From assembly GCA_944385275.1 (NCBI GenBank), contig CALWWP010000019.1, forward strand, positions 1-64,000: a stretch of 64,000 nucleotides of DNA, in the 5' to 3' direction. Source of the stretch: an uncultured Oscillospiraceae bacterium. Lineage in GTDB: Bacteria > Bacillota > Clostridia > Oscillospirales > Oscillospiraceae. The translations under genes were made by a program, and so were the position numbers. Below the pieces are notes generated by a model. That model did not search any database. It was not told the origin of the DNA and saw only the letters and a program-made list of their open reading frames with translations. The stretch's first letter is position 1, and each line of letters begins with the position of its first letter. Positions 62,514-64,000 of this stretch are shown piece by piece.

Positions 62514-62580
62514 AAGTTTTCCTCCTCTTCGATGTAAATTTTTATTATTATACATCAAGGCGTTTATTCAATCAACTTTC

Positions 62581-62609
62581 TTGATACATCGCGAACGCTG
62601 TGGTATACT
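62581..62609 (+). promoter_or_regulatory. Promoter of the thymidylate synthase-like gene
   Basis: TTGATA and TATACT are 17 bases apart, 30 bases before the ATG at 62639. Confidence 0.7.
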
Positions 62610-62638
62610 CTTTACAGTCTATAAAGGAGCTTACAAAT

Positions 62639-63400
62639 ATGAAAGAGATCTTAATAGAAACTCGTTCCCTTCCAGAGGCATACCACTCTTCGCTGATAGC
62701 GCTCGACCAGCAGGGCGAACTGTCTCCTTGCCCTGATTACAATACTTCTCAAAAAGAGCTGTCCATGACTTTCTGCGTACTCGAGCCATTGGCCGAGCCT
62801 ATGATAAGCAAGCTCTTTATAGGCGGATTCCGTGAGCTTGAGCAATACCGTCTGGAAATGCTTGACGGTATTTTGGACTTCGAGATCGAACGTGGTAAAT
62901 GGAAATACACATATCACTCCCGCATGGCAGAGCAACTCCCATTTATATACCGTGAGCTCAAACGCAATCCATCTTCGCGCCGGGCAGTTATAGACATACG
63001 CGACTGGCGCTACGACAGCAGCGATGGCAACGAAAATCCCGCTTGTCTTCAGCATATCCAATTTTTTATCCGCGACAACAAGCTGCACTGTAAAGTTCTT
63101 TTCCGTTCAAACGACGCCTGTAAAGCTACCTTTATGAATGCGTTTGCTCTTATTATGCTCCAAAAACGCATAGCTGATGATCTCGGGATACAGACCGGCA
63201 GCTATACCCATAGGGCAAACAGCTATCACTGCTATGAAAGGGACTTCGGTATGCTGGCGGGTTATGTTCGGAGAATAAATTCGATGTCCGATCCATATGA
63301 TATCACCTACGATTATGACGGCGATTGGAAAGAGCTCATGGACTCTGTCAAGCCGGAGATAGACGCCATGGTCAAAACTCTCCGCAATCAGCAGTCTTAA
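62639..63400 (+). CDS. Thymidylate synthase family protein (divergent)
   Basis: A 253-residue protein of the ThyA fold. The nucleophilic Cys is in NPACLQHIQFF, the phosphate-binding Arg and base-contact Asn in LFRSNDACKATFMNAFAL. The usual GDAH.Y.NH loop reads GSYTHRANSYH, so the sequence is far from typical ThyA and may act on a different pyrimidine or in a different cofactor setting. AAAGGAG precedes the ATG. Its partner dihydrofolate reductase is not present. Confidence 0.75.
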   Translation: MKEILIETRSLPEAYHSSLIALDQQGELSPCPDYNTSQKELSMTFCVLEPLAEPMISKLFIGGFRELEQYRLEMLDGILDFEIERGKWKYTYHSRMAEQLPFIYRELKRNPSSRRAVIDIRDWRYDSSDGNENPACLQHIQFFIRDNKLHCKVLFRSNDACKATFMNAFALIMLQKRIADDLGIQTGSYTHRANSYHCYERDFGMLAGYVRRINSMSDPYDITYDYDGDWKELMDSVKPEIDAMVKTLRNQQS

Positions 63401-63405
63401 ACTTC

Positions 63406-63439
63406 AAAGCTCTCCGCATTTCAATATGCGGAGAGCTTT
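63406..63439. terminator. Bidirectional terminator
   Basis: Fourteen-pair stem aaagctctccgcat/atgcggagagcttt with a six-base loop. Separates the thymidylate synthase-like gene from the convergent manganese catalase gene. Confidence 0.9.
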
Positions 63440-63454
63440 TCGGGTATTTTTCAG

Positions 63455-64000
63455 TTATTTATCAAAAGAAGGATTTACTGCATAGAAATTGCGGCAGTCC
63501 ATATTTTCCTGTGCCACTCTCAAAGCTTCGCCGAAACGCTGATAGTGCACTATCTCTCTTGCCCTCAGGAATTTCAGCGGTTCGCGTATATCCGGATCGT
63601 CTATCAAGCGAAGCAAATTGTCATAAGAGACTCTTGCTTTCTGTTCTGCTGCAAGATCTTCGTTAAGATCTGCGATTACATCTCCTTTGACCCCGATATA
63701 TTTTGCATCCAGAGGGATGCCCCCCGCCGACACCGGGTATATTCCCACAGTGTGATCAACAAAATATTTGTCAAACCCACTCTTCTTTGCCTGTTCCGGC
63801 GTCATATTTTTGGTAAGCTGATGAACGATAGACGCTATCATTTCGGCGTGAGCCAGCTCCTCTGTGCCAACATCAGTCAATGTGCCTTTTATCTCGTTCC
63901 AAGGCATCGAATACCGCTGGCTCAGATAACGTGTAGATGCGGCCAGTTCTCCGTCCGGTCCGCCTAACTGCGACATGATGAGCTGTGCCGTCGCTGGATC
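63455..64000 (-). CDS. cotJC: Manganese catalase, CotJC-like (partial, cut at window edge)
   Basis: The frame stays open to the last base, so the N terminus is beyond the window. QLGGPDGELAASTRYLSQR is the CotJC signature, and the di-manganese ligands fall in GTEELAHAEMI and AEQKARVSYDNL. CotJC is a spore inner-coat manganese catalase. The ATG at 63976 is internal, since DPATAQLI in frame before it continues the family pattern. cotJA and cotJB, if present, lie to the right. Confidence 0.9.
   Translation of the reverse strand, partial: DPATAQLIMSQLGGPDGELAASTRYLSQRYSMPWNEIKGTLTDVGTEELAHAEMIASIVHQLTKNMTPEQAKKSGFDKYFVDHTVGIYPVSAGGIPLDAKYIGVKGDVIADLNEDLAAEQKARVSYDNLLRLIDDPDIREPLKFLRAREIVHYQRFGEALRVAQENMDCRNFYAVNPSFDK

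Overview
The window reads as chromosome of a low-GC, Gram-positive, spore-forming anaerobe of the Clostridia. The evidence is a WalRK operon with YycH/YycI/YycJ-like genes, SpoVB-like, PdaB-like and CotJC-like sporulation proteins, AGGAGG-type ribosome sites almost everywhere, TTG/GTG starts, CCA-encoded tRNAs and part of the Wood-Ljungdahl (acetyl-CoA) pathway. I cannot name the genus. The native carbonyl-branch genes suggest acetogenic or related C1 metabolism, but the CODH and ACS catalytic subunits are not in the window.

Layout. 1-300: no convincing gene; two tandem 5' halves of a tRNA-Ser(CGA)-like sequence beside short iterated repeats, which looks like a recombinase attachment region. 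438-6453: a small Smr-like protein, then a leftward housekeeping block (AI-2E-family permease, RqcP, HU, MazG, SpoVB-like flippase, zinc-ribbon protein, amidohydrolase). 6779-7465: a DUF1648/SdpI-like membrane protein. 7605-15090: leftward operon for the corrinoid iron-sulfur protein and its maturation (His-rich protein, CooT, CooC/AcsF, AcsD, AcsC, AcsE, AcsV/RACo, a DUF3786-like protein) ending in a CsoR/RcnR-type metal sensor with a histidine-rich tail. 15330-27581: Fe-S aldo/keto reductase, five-tRNA cluster, DivIVA-like and nitroreductase pair, XRE membrane regulator, HflX, L31, a protein O-mannosyltransferase-like enzyme with an inserted carbohydrate-binding-like domain, RpiB, ATP-grasp, polysaccharide deacetylase. 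27655-37245: leftward PgcA, RlmH, WalJ, MurA and the WalRKHI cluster. 37434-45703: MecA-like, SmpB, cyclophilin, tmRNA, a second Fe-S AKR, a GntR/ABC operon with a striking palindromic operator, a CorA-shaped unknown with a Crp/Fnr regulator, an HhH protein and thioredoxin. 45816-46565: ZIP transporter.

46715-61923 is an accessory catabolic-looking region: an amidohydrolase, two family-5 solute-binding lipoproteins without permease or ATPase genes, three related B3-like metallo-beta-lactamase-fold hydrolases, two more Fe-S AKRs (one lacking catalytic residues), an enolase-superfamily dehydratase, a LysR regulator, a class III aminotransferase and an EEP-family phosphodiesterase. The substrate is unknown. 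62001-64000: flavodoxin-like protein, a divergent thymidylate synthase, and a CotJC-type manganese catalase cut by the window edge.

How the genes work together: CooC, CooT and the His-rich protein are expected to manage nickel for CODH/ACS encoded elsewhere, AcsCDE carry the methyl group, AcsV re-reduces the cobalamin, and the CsoR-like protein could couple the operon to metal supply. Most terminators lie between convergent units and many act in both directions. All names come from reading motifs in the translated sequence; no database search was possible.
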